In this document: positions 9,908 to 20,067 of the stretch, piece by piece
How the letters are laid out: every line of letters starts with the position of its first letter
Position numbering within the stretch: position 1 is the first letter of the stretch
Assembly (NCBI RefSeq): GCF_009728835.1
Contig: NZ_CP033455.1
Span: 1 to 64,000 of the forward strand
DNA from: Ehrlichia ruminantium
GTDB lineage: Bacteria; Pseudomonadota; Alphaproteobacteria; Rickettsiales; Anaplasmataceae
Direction: 5' to 3'
Length of the DNA stretch: 64,000 nucleotides
Notes under the pieces: model-generated
Database searches by the model: none
What the model was told of the DNA's origin: nothing
The model's input: the letters and a program-made list of their open reading frames with translations, nothing else
Made by a program: the position numbers and the translations under genes

Positions 9908-11080
9908 ATGAATAGTAGAAAATATTATGACGTAGTTATTTTAGGTGCAGGAATTAATGGAATAATTACATCAATAGCACTAAGTGAACTTTCTCTTTCA
10001 GTAGCATTAATAGACAAAAATGAAATTTTATCATCAATACCAAAGGACAGGGTATTTGCTTTATCAAAAAAATCCCAAGAAATACTAGACAAATTCAATA
10101 TATGGAGTAATGTAAAAAAATTTTGTCCTATACTAGATATTCTAATTAAAGATGGTGACAGTACAACATTTGCCCATTTTGATCATAAATGTGTATCTGA
10201 TAATCCAATGGGATATACAATAGAAAGTGAGTTTCTATGTAAAGCTTTTAAGAAATACCTAAAAAAAGTAGATTTATATTCTCAATGTACATATAAATCA
10301 GTAGACATAAATTGTGATTTAGTAAACTTAGAACTAACAGATAACACAAAGTTATCAACTCCACTTTTAGTATGCGCTGAAGGTAAACACTCAAATTTAA
10401 AAAACATACTTAACATACCATATATCAAATATGATTACTCTCAAAGCTGTATTGTCTGTAACGTAACACACACAAATAATCACAATAACATAGCTGTAGA
10501 ACATTTTTTTCCTACAGGACCATTTGCAGTACTTCCTATGTATGGTCAACATAAATCTTCTATAGTTTGGACTAACAAAACATACATAAGTAATATGCTT
10601 ATGGAACTAAATAAGAATGATCTTACGTTAGAATTAGAAAAAAAATGTAAACCCTACTTAGATAATATAAAACTAGACAGTAACATACTATGTTTTCCAT
10701 TGCATTTGATTTTCACTAAACATTTATATAAAAATAGAGTTGTATTAATAGGTGATGCAGCTCACTCTATACATCCCGTAGCAGGTCAAGGACTAAACCT
10801 AGGTATAAGAGACATAGACAAACTAGTAAGTAACATAAAATCAGCAAAACAATACGGTATAGATATAGGTAGTAGTTATGTTTTAAAAAACTTTTCTTAT
10901 GATAGATATTTTGATAACTTCTTGATGGCATCATTTACAACATGTATCAATAGTATATTTTCAACAAAATATTGCATAGCAAAATCTATAAGATTTGCTG
11001 GCTTATCGTTAGTTCAAAATTCAAAAACTATCAAAAATATGATGATAAAACATGCTATGGGAATAGGAAAATTTAATTAA
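9908..11080 (+). CDS. UbiH/UbiF/Coq6-family FAD-dependent hydroxylase
   Basis: This 390-residue flavoprotein belongs to the aromatic-ring monooxygenases that hydroxylate the ubiquinone precursor. The N-terminal FAD-binding Rossmann motif is ILGAGINGI (about residues 11-19). A DR motif follows (PKDRVFALS). The second FAD motif, GDAAHSIHPVAGQGLNLGIRD, is in the last third and is highly typical of UbiH-type enzymes. The exact ring position hydroxylated cannot be told from the sequence. The terminal oxidase subunit coxC in the same window fits an aerobic ubiquinone-based respiratory chain. Confidence 0.88.
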   Translation: MNSRKYYDVVILGAGINGIITSIALSELSLSVALIDKNEILSSIPKDRVFALSKKSQEILDKFNIWSNVKKFCPILDILIKDGDSTTFAHFDHKCVSDNPMGYTIESEFLCKAFKKYLKKVDLYSQCTYKSVDINCDLVNLELTDNTKLSTPLLVCAEGKHSNLKNILNIPYIKYDYSQSCIVCNVTHTNNHNNIAVEHFFPTGPFAVLPMYGQHKSSIVWTNKTYISNMLMELNKNDLTLELEKKCKPYLDNIKLDSNILCFPLHLIFTKHLYKNRVVLIGDAAHSIHPVAGQGLNLGIRDIDKLVSNIKSAKQYGIDIGSSYVLKNFSYDRYFDNFLMASFTTCINSIFSTKYCIAKSIRFAGLSLVQNSKTIKNMMIKHAMGIGKFN

Positions 11081-11621
11081 TAAATATTTTTGTCAATCTA
11101 ACAACATTTTTTTTACATATTACTTACAATATCTTACATATTATATTATAGAAATACATTATCATGTATTCATAGTTAAACTTAAGATTACAAATAACAT
11201 AGAAATATTTTTCTGAAGTAGAGGATTGATATCACATAAGTGCATAATTATATTACATACATGTTTTTTTTATAAAAGATAAAATCACTATCAAATTTAA
11301 CAATGTAAATCATACTTTAAACATACAATTAAAATAGAAAATTTGTATTTAATATGCATAATACGTCACATTAAATATATTATTATAATAAAAAGTATAC
11401 ACACTAACATACATAAAACACTTTTTAATGCTTTTAGTACATAATATCAAATATGATAACACATAGTAATTTATTAATTAGTTCATAAGTTATAAAAAAC
11501 ATGATTACAGAACATAAATAAAATACAAAATTTTCTATTTGTATTAAACTATTACTATATTTTAATACGAATTATCTCATATAGAATTAAATAGAAACAA
11601 ATCAATGGTAAATAAGAAAAA
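11081..11621. other. Gene-free gap after the UbiH-type gene
   Basis: About 540 bases of AT-rich DNA between convergent genes, with no gene, RNA or repeat that I can support. Confidence 0.55.
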
Positions 11622-12203
11622 TTATTTACCATCAACCAAGTTATTATGTTTTTTATCAGATTCTTCATTAATTTTCTTATTTTTTAAGCACAAAGTCTCA
11701 TATATCATCCTGTCTATAGACTCTTCAATACTCATCATTGCTTTCTTTTTTATATTATACATCTCATTGCGATAATTTTTACTTACATTTTTGCTATCCT
11801 TAACAGAATTATCATTAACAAGCTCTTTACCTGAATCCATTTTTTTACTTTTATTACACAGAAAACATATATACCTGTACAGAGAATTAAAAGATTTTCT
11901 CCAATTCATCTTAGAAATTTTTATGTATAACCAGAAAGGAAGAATTAGAGATACACCCATTTTAAAAAATGTTGAATACGTCAATGAATTATGATTATAA
12001 TAGCACCACTTCAAGTACGTATATGCATAATTAGCAATATTTTTAGGGTTTTTATACGCAAAAGCTACAGAAATTCCATCTTTCATAGCAATAAATACAA
12101 AAGAGACACAGTAAAAAAATACTGTAAAATAAACCAACTTAAGAAAAACGTTTTTTATATTTCTCAATATAAAGGAAAATAACATGAATCTGTAGAAAAA
12201 CAT
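11622..12203 (-). CDS. Small membrane protein resembling the VirD4 N-terminal domain
   Basis: I do not know a named family for this 193-residue protein. It has two hydrophobic segments (about residues 18-42 and 79-97) and a charged Lys/Asn/Glu-rich C-terminal half. Residues 61-90 align without gaps to residues 65-94 of the VirD4 protein in this window: 11 of 30 positions are identical, including TY at the start and K-x-GVSLI-x-P at the end. The position just before the second membrane segment is also shared. There is no ATPase domain. It may be a truncated relative of VirD4 or an accessory membrane protein; function is unknown. It ends 28 bases from the tRNA-Gln gene, on the same strand. Confidence 0.65.
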   Translation of the reverse strand: MFFYRFMLFSFILRNIKNVFLKLVYFTVFFYCVSFVFIAMKDGISVAFAYKNPKNIANYAYTYLKWCYYNHNSLTYSTFFKMGVSLILPFWLYIKISKMNWRKSFNSLYRYICFLCNKSKKMDSGKELVNDNSVKDSKNVSKNYRNEMYNIKKKAMMSIEESIDRMIYETLCLKNKKINEESDKKHNNLVDGK

Positions 12204-12230
12204 AAGGCTACTATACTAAATATATACATA

Positions 12231-12305
12231 TGGCTGGGATGGAAGGATTCGAACCTTCGGATGACGGTATCAAAAACCGCTGCCTTACCACTTGGCTACA
12301 TCCCA
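12231..12305 (-). tRNA. tRNA-Gln (anticodon TTG)
   Basis: Read on the minus strand, the acceptor stem pairs TGGGATG with CATCCCA. The anticodon loop is TTTTGAT (anticodon TTG, reading CAA), the T loop is TTCGAAT, and CCA is encoded at the 3' end (12231-12233). Confidence 0.95.
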
Positions 12306-12567
12306 TTTATTCTATTATCAAGAATACTACTATAGTAATTATTAAACCTTACTCTATGATTAATAAAGATTATACTGATAGAGTAAAAATGCAAGAAATT
12401 TTCAAAACATTTATATCAATATACAACATATACTTTCTAATATAATTAACCAAAATTTTTATAAAATATAATAAAACAATTAATAATGTAGAAAAAAATA
12501 AACCTTGTATAACTTTAATTTATTCCTCTATAATAGTACCCAATTATAACTTGCTATATGATTATTT

Positions 12568-13410
12568 GTGAATTTTCAAAGTATAATAAAAAACTTACAA
12601 AATTATTGGGAAGATTATGGGTGTACAATATTTCATCCATATACTTCTGAACTAGGAGCAGCAACTCTGCATCCAGCAACTTCAATGACAGCTATTTCAA
12701 AAAAACCATCAAAATTAGCATATATTCAACCTGTAATCAGACCATGTGATGGAAGGTATGGTGATAATCCCAACCGTCTATATCAACATCATCAGTATCA
12801 AGTGCTAATAAAGCCTTCCAATACAGATCTACAATCTGATTATTTAAAAAGTCTAGAAAAAATAGGCATATCCATAGAGACTCACGATATTAAGTTTATA
12901 GAAGATGATTGGGAAAACCCAAGTATTGGTGCTTGGGGACTAGGATGGGAAGTCACATGTAATGGTATGGAAATAACTCAATTTACCTATATGCAACAAG
13001 TAGGAGGTATTGAATGTTCTTTAGTACCTGGAGAAATTGCTTATGGTTTAGAAAGAATAGCAATGATTGTTCAAAATATTGACAATGTATACAAAATAAC
13101 ATGGGATGATTCTGGAACAACATACGGTGATATATTTAAACAACGTGAGTATGAGTTTTCAAAGTTATCATTGGATTACTATGATGTAGATACTCTATTT
13201 AAACAGTTTAACGAAACTGAACAAATATGTATCTCCTTAATAGAAAAGAAATTTCCATTAGCAGCATATGATTTTTGTACAAAAGCAAGTCATATTCTCA
13301 ACTTACTTGAATCCCGCGGTGTGATTGGAGTTAATGAGCGTGCAGCATATATATTACGTGTACGTAAGCTTGCAAATCTATGTTGTAGCTTATATACTCA
13401 GTGTCATTAA
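12568..13410 (+). CDS. glyQ: Glycyl-tRNA synthetase alpha subunit
   Basis: This 280-residue class II synthetase subunit carries the catalytic core of the bacterial alpha2-beta2 glycyl-tRNA synthetase. Typical blocks are the N-terminal NLQNYWEDYGCTIFHPYTSE, then RPCDGRYGDNPNRLYQHHQY, and WGLGWEVTCNGMEITQFTYM. Translation starts at a GTG; no in-frame ATG is available nearby. The gene overlaps or abuts glyS, with which it must form a complex. Length fits the family. Confidence 0.95.
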   Translation: MNFQSIIKNLQNYWEDYGCTIFHPYTSELGAATLHPATSMTAISKKPSKLAYIQPVIRPCDGRYGDNPNRLYQHHQYQVLIKPSNTDLQSDYLKSLEKIGISIETHDIKFIEDDWENPSIGAWGLGWEVTCNGMEITQFTYMQQVGGIECSLVPGEIAYGLERIAMIVQNIDNVYKITWDDSGTTYGDIFKQREYEFSKLSLDYYDVDTLFKQFNETEQICISLIEKKFPLAAYDFCTKASHILNLLESRGVIGVNERAAYILRVRKLANLCCSLYTQCH

Positions 13411-13424
13411 ATACGTGGAACAAC

Positions 13425-15536
13425 ATGCCTATAGAACTGTTATTTGAATGTTTATCGGAAGAAGTACCATCCGAGGTGCAAAGTAGTGCTTATTTATATG
13501 TAGATGATTACATAAAAAAAGAACTAAATAAGAACAATATTAGCTTTAGCTCAGTAAGGGTCTTTGCTACTCCAAACAGAATATCAATATGTATAAGCGA
13601 TATAGTAAACAATTCTTTAAACAATACACTAAAAATAAAAGGACCAAAAGTATCATCGAATAAAGTTGCAATAGATGGTTTTTTAAGGAAAGTAGGTAAA
13701 AACATTGATGACCTCATAATTTGCAAAGTTGGTAATGATGATTTCTATTACGCTGATATTAGCAACAATAATGAAACATCAACAGAAGCTATTTTCATAT
13801 CAATAATAGAAAATATGCTACATAATTTCCCTTGGGATAAGAAAATGAGATGGGGAGCAGGAAAAACATATTGGATACGTCCTATAATAAACCTACTATG
13901 CATACTAGAAGGGAAAGTGTTACCAATAAAATTTGCTAATATAACAGCAAATAATAAATCACGAGGAAACAAGTATACACATGAAGAATTTTTCGAAGTT
14001 AAAAATTTCGATTCATATATATCACAGTTAAGAAATGCTAATGTAATTTTATGCCAAGAAGAAAGATTAAATTTTATATTTAATCAAATACGTAACTTAA
14101 CTGAAAATACTAATCTAGTGTGTGAAGAAAATATAAAGTTAATTAATAAGCTTAACGGAATTTTAGAGTATCCATTAGTTATAATGGGAAATGTTGATGA
14201 GAAATTCTCTGAATTACCAAAAGAACTTGTGTTAAGTGTAATGCATAATTACCAAAAATATTTAGCAGTTTTTACAGATAATAAAATAACAAACTTCATT
14301 ACAATATCTACCATATCAAATGACAATGTAGTACAAGGTCACACTAATGTTCTTAATGCTAGATTAGTAGATGCGAGTTTCTTAATAAAAAAAGACATGG
14401 AATATAACATAGAGTATTATGTTGAAAAACTAAAAAACATAGTATTTCATGCAAAACTGGGATCTGTATTCGAAAAAGTAAATCGCATTATTGCTTTATC
14501 AAAATACATTTCAATATGGATACCACATTCTTCATTGATAAAAGTTGAAAGAGCAGCAAAGTTATCAAAATTTGATTTAGCAACATTAGCTGTAAAAGAA
14601 TTTCCTGAATTACAAGGAATTATGGGTGGATATTACGCTTCTCATTTCGGCGAATTACCTGAAATATCAGAGTCTATAGTAAGTTATTATGAACCTACTA
14701 ACCAAAATAAAGAATCTCCTTCTTCTCCAATTGCAATAACTCTATCTATATCAGACAAAATAGATAATCTGGTTGGAATGGTAGTTGCAGGAGAACAAGT
14801 TACTGGTTCTCGAGACCCATTTTCTATGAGAAGGATGGCAATATCAATAATAAGAGTAATTTTAGAAAACAATATAAATATACCAATAAAACTTTTGATA
14901 GAAAAATCTGTATCTTTATACTCTAACAAACTAATAGAAAAAAAAGCTATAAAAAAGATAAAAGATGTAATATCAAGAACAAATAAAAAAAAGAACATTG
15001 TTTCTTACGTATTGGAATTTTGTTTAAATAGATTTATAACAATACTTAAAGATTGTGATATAAGAGAAGATATAATTAAAGCAGTGCTTGATAATAGGAA
15101 ACTTAACAATCTTTTATTAATAAAGAAAGAAGTCATAGCTCTCAATAGTTACATAGACACTGAAAATGGAAAAGAAATTGCCAAAGCCTACAAAAGACTA
15201 CATAATATAATCGTTAAGGGAAGCAGTATTAGTAGTATTGTAAAGTATAAGTGTAACAAAAGATTATTTTTAACAAGCGAAGAAATAAATTTATATAAAG
15301 AAGCTATTTATCAAAAAAATAATATAAAAAGACTACTAAAAGATAAGAAGTTTTATGAATCACTAGATAGCTTATATAGTTTGAGTTGTCGTGTTAACAA
15401 TTTTATGGATAATATAAAAGTAAATGATAACACAAAAGAAGCATTATATAAAAATAGGTTTTCTCTTATTAAAACTGCATTTTGTGTTTTCAATTTAGTA
15501 GCAAGTTTTGATAAGGTTAAAAATACACATAAGTAA
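13425..15536 (+). CDS. glyS: Glycyl-tRNA synthetase beta subunit
   Basis: This subunit recognises tRNA-Gly in the heterotetrameric enzyme. The N-terminal LLFECLSEEVPSEVQ corresponds to the family start (LLVEIGTEELP in others). The middle contains GGYYASHFGE and DKIDNLVGMV with GSRDPFSMRR, characteristic of the HD-like domain. A longer frame could begin at a GTG at 13401 inside the last codons of glyQ. I prefer the ATG at 13425 (704 residues), which has a GTGGA stretch in front, but the choice is not certain. Confidence 0.93.
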   Translation: MPIELLFECLSEEVPSEVQSSAYLYVDDYIKKELNKNNISFSSVRVFATPNRISICISDIVNNSLNNTLKIKGPKVSSNKVAIDGFLRKVGKNIDDLIICKVGNDDFYYADISNNNETSTEAIFISIIENMLHNFPWDKKMRWGAGKTYWIRPIINLLCILEGKVLPIKFANITANNKSRGNKYTHEEFFEVKNFDSYISQLRNANVILCQEERLNFIFNQIRNLTENTNLVCEENIKLINKLNGILEYPLVIMGNVDEKFSELPKELVLSVMHNYQKYLAVFTDNKITNFITISTISNDNVVQGHTNVLNARLVDASFLIKKDMEYNIEYYVEKLKNIVFHAKLGSVFEKVNRIIALSKYISIWIPHSSLIKVERAAKLSKFDLATLAVKEFPELQGIMGGYYASHFGELPEISESIVSYYEPTNQNKESPSSPIAITLSISDKIDNLVGMVVAGEQVTGSRDPFSMRRMAISIIRVILENNINIPIKLLIEKSVSLYSNKLIEKKAIKKIKDVISRTNKKKNIVSYVLEFCLNRFITILKDCDIREDIIKAVLDNRKLNNLLLIKKEVIALNSYIDTENGKEIAKAYKRLHNIIVKGSSISSIVKYKCNKRLFLTSEEINLYKEAIYQKNNIKRLLKDKKFYESLDSLYSLSCRVNNFMDNIKVNDNTKEALYKNRFSLIKTAFCVFNLVASFDKVKNTHK

Positions 15537-15599
15537 GTCTTGAATTTTTATGAAATCGTATATAAATATCTTACCTATACTCATTAATAATGAATTGAT

Positions 15600-16748
15600 A
15601 TGAGCAAAAGCGACTACTACGACTTATTAGGCCTAAGTAAAAATGCAACACCCGAAGAAATAAAAAAAGCCTATAGAAAAATGGCATTGAAATATCACCC
15701 TGATAAAAATCCAGGTGATAAAGCAGCAGAGGAAAAGTTTAAAGAATTATCAGAAGCTTATGATGTACTAATAGATAAAGATAAGAGAGCAGCTTATGAT
15801 AGGTATGGGCATAGTGCATTTAGTGACGCATCTGGAAGAGGAGGGTTTGACTTTAATAGTGGATTTTCTACAGACTTCTCTGACATATTTAATGATCTTT
15901 TCGGAGGAGGATTCAGAAGTGGAAGAGGATCATCTAGAAGGCAAGATGGCGGTACTGTAGGATCAGATTTAAGACTTGATATAGAAATAACATTAGAGGA
16001 TTCCTTTAACGGTACTAAAGTTCCTATAAACTACGTAACACATGTTAAATGTTCTAGCTGTAGTGGATCAGGAAGCGAAGGATCTGTTAAGTCTGTACAA
16101 TGTAGTACATGCCACGGTGCTGGTAATATTAGAACACAACAAGGTTTTTTTACAATAGAAAGAACTTGTCATGTATGTAATGGAGAAGGAGAAATAATAA
16201 AAAATAAATGTAAGAAGTGTTCTGGAAGTGGTCGTGTACGAGATGAGGTCAACTTACTAGTAACAATTCCAAAAGGAATAGAAAGCGGTAACAAAATTAG
16301 ATTAAATGGTAAAGGAGAAGCAGGGTATAGAGGAGCACAAAGCGGTGACTTATATGTATATCCTAACATAAAAAAACACAAGTTTTTTACACGTAATGCA
16401 GCTGATCTTTATTGCAATGTTCCAATAAAAATGACTCTTGCTACGTTAGGCGGACATATAGAAATGCCATCCATAGATGGGACATGGACAAAGGTTAAAG
16501 TTCCTGAAGGATCACAAAATGGAGATAAATTGAGATTAAAAGAAAAAGGGATGCCAATTATTAATTCTTCAAAAAGGGGGGATATGTATATTCAAATAAC
16601 AGTAGAAACTCCAGTAAATCTAACAAAACAGCAAAAAGAGCTTCTTAAAAAATTTGACGAAGAACCTAATAATGTTGAGTGTAGTCCTCAATCTACTGGA
16701 TTTTTTCAAAAAGTAAAAAGCTTTTGGAATGATATTAGATCAAGCTAG
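15600..16748 (+). CDS. dnaJ: Chaperone protein DnaJ
   Basis: This is a complete type I DnaJ of 382 residues, the co-chaperone that stimulates DnaK ATPase activity. The J domain has the HPD motif at residues 33-35. A Gly/Phe-rich linker follows. Four zinc-binding CxxCxGxG repeats appear in order: [24 protein letters not shown] and CKKCSGSG. The C-terminal substrate-binding domains are complete. It is not next to dnaK, and runs convergently with nadC, with 42 bases between the stop codons. Confidence 0.97.
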   Translation: MSKSDYYDLLGLSKNATPEEIKKAYRKMALKYHPDKNPGDKAAEEKFKELSEAYDVLIDKDKRAAYDRYGHSAFSDASGRGGFDFNSGFSTDFSDIFNDLFGGGFRSGRGSSRRQDGGTVGSDLRLDIEITLEDSFNGTKVPINYVTHVKCSSCSGSGSEGSVKSVQCSTCHGAGNIRTQQGFFTIERTCHVCNGEGEIIKNKCKKCSGSGRVRDEVNLLVTIPKGIESGNKIRLNGKGEAGYRGAQSGDLYVYPNIKKHKFFTRNAADLYCNVPIKMTLATLGGHIEMPSIDGTWTKVKVPEGSQNGDKLRLKEKGMPIINSSKRGDMYIQITVETPVNLTKQQKELLKKFDEEPNNVECSPQSTGFFQKVKSFWNDIRSS

Positions 16749-16790
16749 AAGCCTTTGTAATACAAATGGCATAGCAGTAAATTAAGTAGA

Positions 16791-17624
16791 TTAAATTTTA
16801 TGCAAAATATCAAGACCTATATCCTTATTTTTAAATGAATGAGTTATACATCCAATAGAAATGTAATCTACTCCTGTCATTGCAATATTTCTTACATTAC
16901 CTATATTTACACAACCAGAAGCTTCTAATATTGATTTTCCATTTACAATTGATACTGCTTGTTCTATTTCCTTTATACTCATGTTATCTAACAGAATCAT
17001 GTTTACGTTATTGGATAATGATTCTATAACTTGAGTAATATTATCACATTCAACAGCAATATACTCACTATTTAACTTTTTTCTAATTCGCTGTACAGCC
17101 AAAGTTATACTACCACAGCTTGCTATATGATTATCTTTTATAAGAATGCCATCATATAAACTATTTCTATAGTTTTCTCCTCCTCCTATATGTACTGAAT
17201 ATTTATCCAAAACCCTCAATCCTGGAGTAGTTTTCCTAGTGCTACGAATTTTTGCTTTTGTACCAGTTATTTCATCAACAAACTGTCTCGTAATAGATGC
17301 TATACCAGAAGCATGTTGAATAAGATTTAATATCACTCTTTCAATTGGCAATAAACATTTTGCTAATCCTTCACCACTAACTAACGTGCTATTCTTTCCT
17401 ATAAGTTCTCCATCCTTCCTATGTATTTTATAGCGAATAAAGTCTTTATTTATGCTAAATATTTCCTCTAATACAGGAATACCACATACTACTAGATCTT
17501 CTCTAGCGTTAATAGTGAAGTTAACTTCTTCATTTGTTAAAGTATTGTCAGTTGTTATATCTCCAATATCACCTAGATCTTCTTTTAATGCATTGTATAT
17601 AATTTCTGAAAATAAGCTGTTCAT
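16791..17624 (-). CDS. nadC: Nicotinate-nucleotide pyrophosphorylase (quinolinate phosphoribosyltransferase)
   Basis: This 277-residue enzyme converts quinolinate and PRPP to nicotinate mononucleotide. Family blocks present are LKEDLGDIGDITTD at the N-terminus, LNLIQHASGIASITRQFV, the RSTRKTTPGLRVLDKY loop, ILIKDNHI, and LEASGCVNIGNVR near the C-terminus. It works directly after NadA, which is encoded about 8 kb away in this window, so the bacterium appears able to make NAD from an aspartate-derived precursor. Confidence 0.95.
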   Translation of the reverse strand: MNSLFSEIIYNALKEDLGDIGDITTDNTLTNEEVNFTINAREDLVVCGIPVLEEIFSINKDFIRYKIHRKDGELIGKNSTLVSGEGLAKCLLPIERVILNLIQHASGIASITRQFVDEITGTKAKIRSTRKTTPGLRVLDKYSVHIGGGENYRNSLYDGILIKDNHIASCGSITLAVQRIRKKLNSEYIAVECDNITQVIESLSNNVNMILLDNMSIKEIEQAVSIVNGKSILEASGCVNIGNVRNIAMTGVDYISIGCITHSFKNKDIGLDILHKI

Positions 17625-17730
17625 AGTTGATACTTTCCTGTACGCTATAAATATTATAACGGATGTTGAAGTAATATAAAAATCTTATATCATTTATCAT
17701 TTAAGCACAAATTTATTTATACAAAATAAT

Positions 17731-18318
17731 ATGAACTTCAATATCATAATGTTTATATCATTTTATTTAATAGGTTCAATACCATTTGGTTTAGTATTGT
17801 CCTATATTGTAGGTATAGGTGACATTAGAAAAACAGGTTCTGGGAACATAGGAGCTACAAATGTTTTTAGAAAAAGTAAAAGATTAGCAGTAGTAACACT
17901 ATTATTGGACGCATCAAAAAGTTTTACATGTATTGCTATAGCACATAGGTATAGCTTTGATCATGTGTTATTCTTTTTAGCCGCTTTATTTGCAATTGTA
18001 GGTCATATATTTCCTGTATGGCTACTTTTTAAAGGTGGGAAAGGCGTAGCACCATTGTTGGGATCGTTTGTATTTATTGATTATAAAATTGCCATGTGTT
18101 TCATAATTTTCTGGATTGCTTTTTTTATAGTATATAGATATTCATCTTTATCATCAATTGCATCAACTCTAATTACATTATTATTTGTTTGTATATGTTA
18201 TACAAATACAGAATGTATTGTTTTTGCAGTTACAGTGTTACTAGTGATTACACAGCATATTGATAACATTATACGGATAATAAATGGAAACGAAAATAAA
18301 ATAAGTTTAAAATCATGA
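17731..18318 (+). CDS. plsY: Acyl-phosphate--glycerol-3-phosphate acyltransferase
   Basis: This 195-residue polytopic membrane protein acylates glycerol 3-phosphate with acyl-phosphate, the first step of phospholipid synthesis. It has several hydrophobic segments and the three conserved PlsY loops: GSGNIGATNVFR, GHIFPVWLLFKGGKGV, and a third loop with YSSLSSIAS. Length is normal. Its 3' end overlaps the end of ruvC by 6 bases, tail to tail. Confidence 0.93.
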   Translation: MNFNIIMFISFYLIGSIPFGLVLSYIVGIGDIRKTGSGNIGATNVFRKSKRLAVVTLLLDASKSFTCIAIAHRYSFDHVLFFLAALFAIVGHIFPVWLLFKGGKGVAPLLGSFVFIDYKIAMCFIIFWIAFFIVYRYSSLSSIASTLITLLFVCICYTNTECIVFAVTVLLVITQHIDNIIRIINGNENKISLKS

Positions 18319-18807
18319 TTTTTCTGTAATGATCTTCATAGAGTAAATGTGACATATAGCTACTGCCATAGCATCAGATATATCATAAATATCACAACAT
18401 TTTATGCCTAATATGTTTTCAACCATAAAACATACTTGTTCTTTTTTAGCATGTCCATTTCCTGTAATGGATTTTTTTACACGATTTGCTGAATATTCAA
18501 ATAATGGTATATTAGTAATACTTAACGTCAATAATATTGTTCCCCTAGCATAACATAATGATATTGAAGATTTTGGATTTTTATTTATAAAGACCTCTTC
18601 TATAGAAGCAATATTTACTTTATAGGAGTCAATTATATTTAGGAACTCATTATGTATCTTATATAACCTTTGACCAATGGTTTCTTTACTATTTGTCGAT
18701 ATAGCACCATTATTCACTACATGAATTTTATTTAAATCGTCATTGCATACAGATAGTACAGCCCATCCTGTACAATTTAAGCTTGGATCAATACCTATTA
18801 TATTCAT
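18313..18807 (-). CDS. ruvC: Crossover junction endodeoxyribonuclease RuvC
   Basis: This 164-residue enzyme resolves Holliday junctions. The four acidic catalytic positions are visible: Asp in IIGIDPSLNCTGW, Glu in SIEEVF, and two Asp in the C-terminal DISDAMAVAICH. The region GNGHAKKEQV is also typical. ruvA and ruvB are not adjacent. The convergent overlap with plsY leaves no room for a separate terminator between them. Confidence 0.94.
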   Translation of the reverse strand: MNIIGIDPSLNCTGWAVLSVCNDDLNKIHVVNNGAISTNSKETIGQRLYKIHNEFLNIIDSYKVNIASIEEVFINKNPKSSISLCYARGTILLTLSITNIPLFEYSANRVKKSITGNGHAKKEQVCFMVENILGIKCCDIYDISDAMAVAICHIYSMKIITEKS

Positions 18808-19148
18808 AGTGTTCTCTAAGTACTAGTTACGACCTCTCTTATAATATACATTTATGACTTACACAGCACGATATTTATAACAGTAGTGTAATTTTCTAGT
18901 AAAAATAGCTTAGGTATTAATCTATGCAAGCTACAAAACTTGCTGTCTATTAATACGTTTTATATTGGTTTTGCAGTTGTTTTATTATTATATAAATACC
19001 ACATTGTAACAGTATAATTATAGACAAACTTAAAACTGTTGTATCTAACAAGTGTAATACTACTGCTATAGCATTTTACTATTGCTTTATTAGAATAACA
19101 AAGGATAATTTAATTATACAAGCAAACGATAGTACTCTTGGCTGTTTA
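18808..19148. other. Gene-free gap between ruvC and coxC
   Basis: About 340 bases upstream of ruvC and downstream of coxC. It probably holds the ruvC promoter. I see no RNA gene or clear repeat. Confidence 0.5.
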
Positions 19149-19973
19149 CTATGAACTTATCCAGTATAGAAAAACAAATAACAGAAGCCATATCACATCG
19201 ACAAAATGCCAATACCATGCAGCACATTCAAAACCTATGTGGTGTTCTGGAGATAACTGACCCTTCTTTATTCTAAACCAACATACAATTAAGAACAATG
19301 TACCAACTATTACATGAAGTCCATGAAAACCTGTTATCATGTAAAAATTTGAAGCGTATATAGCTTTCTCTCCTGTCTCATGGAAAGCAAAGCCTGTATG
19401 TAAGTATTCTATAGCCTGAAATATTGAGAATATAGTACCAAGAATTATAGTTGCTCCTAACAGCCTTAATGCTGAACTATTATCATTGTTGACCAGTGAA
19501 TAGTGAGACCATGTTAGCGTAGAACCTGATAGTAAAAGTATTATTGTGTTTAGAAAAGGTATAGACCATGGATCTAGTCTTGCAATATCGTGTGGAGGCC
19601 ATGTAATAGGATTACCTGGGATGAGATTATCAAATGTATGTACAGGGAAAAGCCATGCCTTAAAGAAAGACCAAAAGAACCCAAAAAAGAACATAGACTC
19701 TGCAAGTATAAATCCAGCCATTGCTAGTCTTAAGCCTTTTTTTACAATGTCTGTATGACAGTTATCTTTAATTGCTTCTGTTACGACATCTTTCCACCAT
19801 TTATAAAGGGTGAAACTGACAGAAGTTAGCCCAACTAGTAAAAGTGGCTGACCCATATAGAAGTTTCTAATCGTCCCAACTGCACCTAAGGCTGTTATTA
19901 GAACTGTTATTGAAAAAAGCAAGGGCCATGGACTAGGATTCACTAAATGATAATCATGTAGCTTTCCTTTCAT
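19149..19973 (-). CDS. coxC: Cytochrome c oxidase subunit III
   Basis: This 274-residue membrane protein is the third core subunit of the aa3-type terminal oxidase. It has about seven hydrophobic helices and typical blocks: YHLVNPSPWPLLFS at the N-terminus, ESMFFFGFFWSFF with the conserved Glu, ATIILGTIFSIFQAIEY, TGFHGLHVIVGTLFL, and a C-terminal FECAAWYWHFVDVIWLLLF. It supports aerobic respiration. Genes for subunits I and II are not in this window. Confidence 0.96.
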   Translation of the reverse strand: MKGKLHDYHLVNPSPWPLLFSITVLITALGAVGTIRNFYMGQPLLLVGLTSVSFTLYKWWKDVVTEAIKDNCHTDIVKKGLRLAMAGFILAESMFFFGFFWSFFKAWLFPVHTFDNLIPGNPITWPPHDIARLDPWSIPFLNTIILLLSGSTLTWSHYSLVNNDNSSALRLLGATIILGTIFSIFQAIEYLHTGFAFHETGEKAIYASNFYMITGFHGLHVIVGTLFLIVCWFRIKKGQLSPEHHIGFECAAWYWHFVDVIWLLLFVFLYWISS

Positions 19974-20067
19974 TCCATATCCCTAGAAAATTGGTGTTAT
20001 AAAGTTTTTATAGTTAAGGTAGTACGTTGTCAAGTTTATATTTTATTATTAAAATATTAATAATATA

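Noticed and set aside
12230-12445. Plus-strand frame beginning with MAGMEGFEPSDDG
   Set aside because: It reads antisense through tRNA-Gln, a common false protein in annotations.
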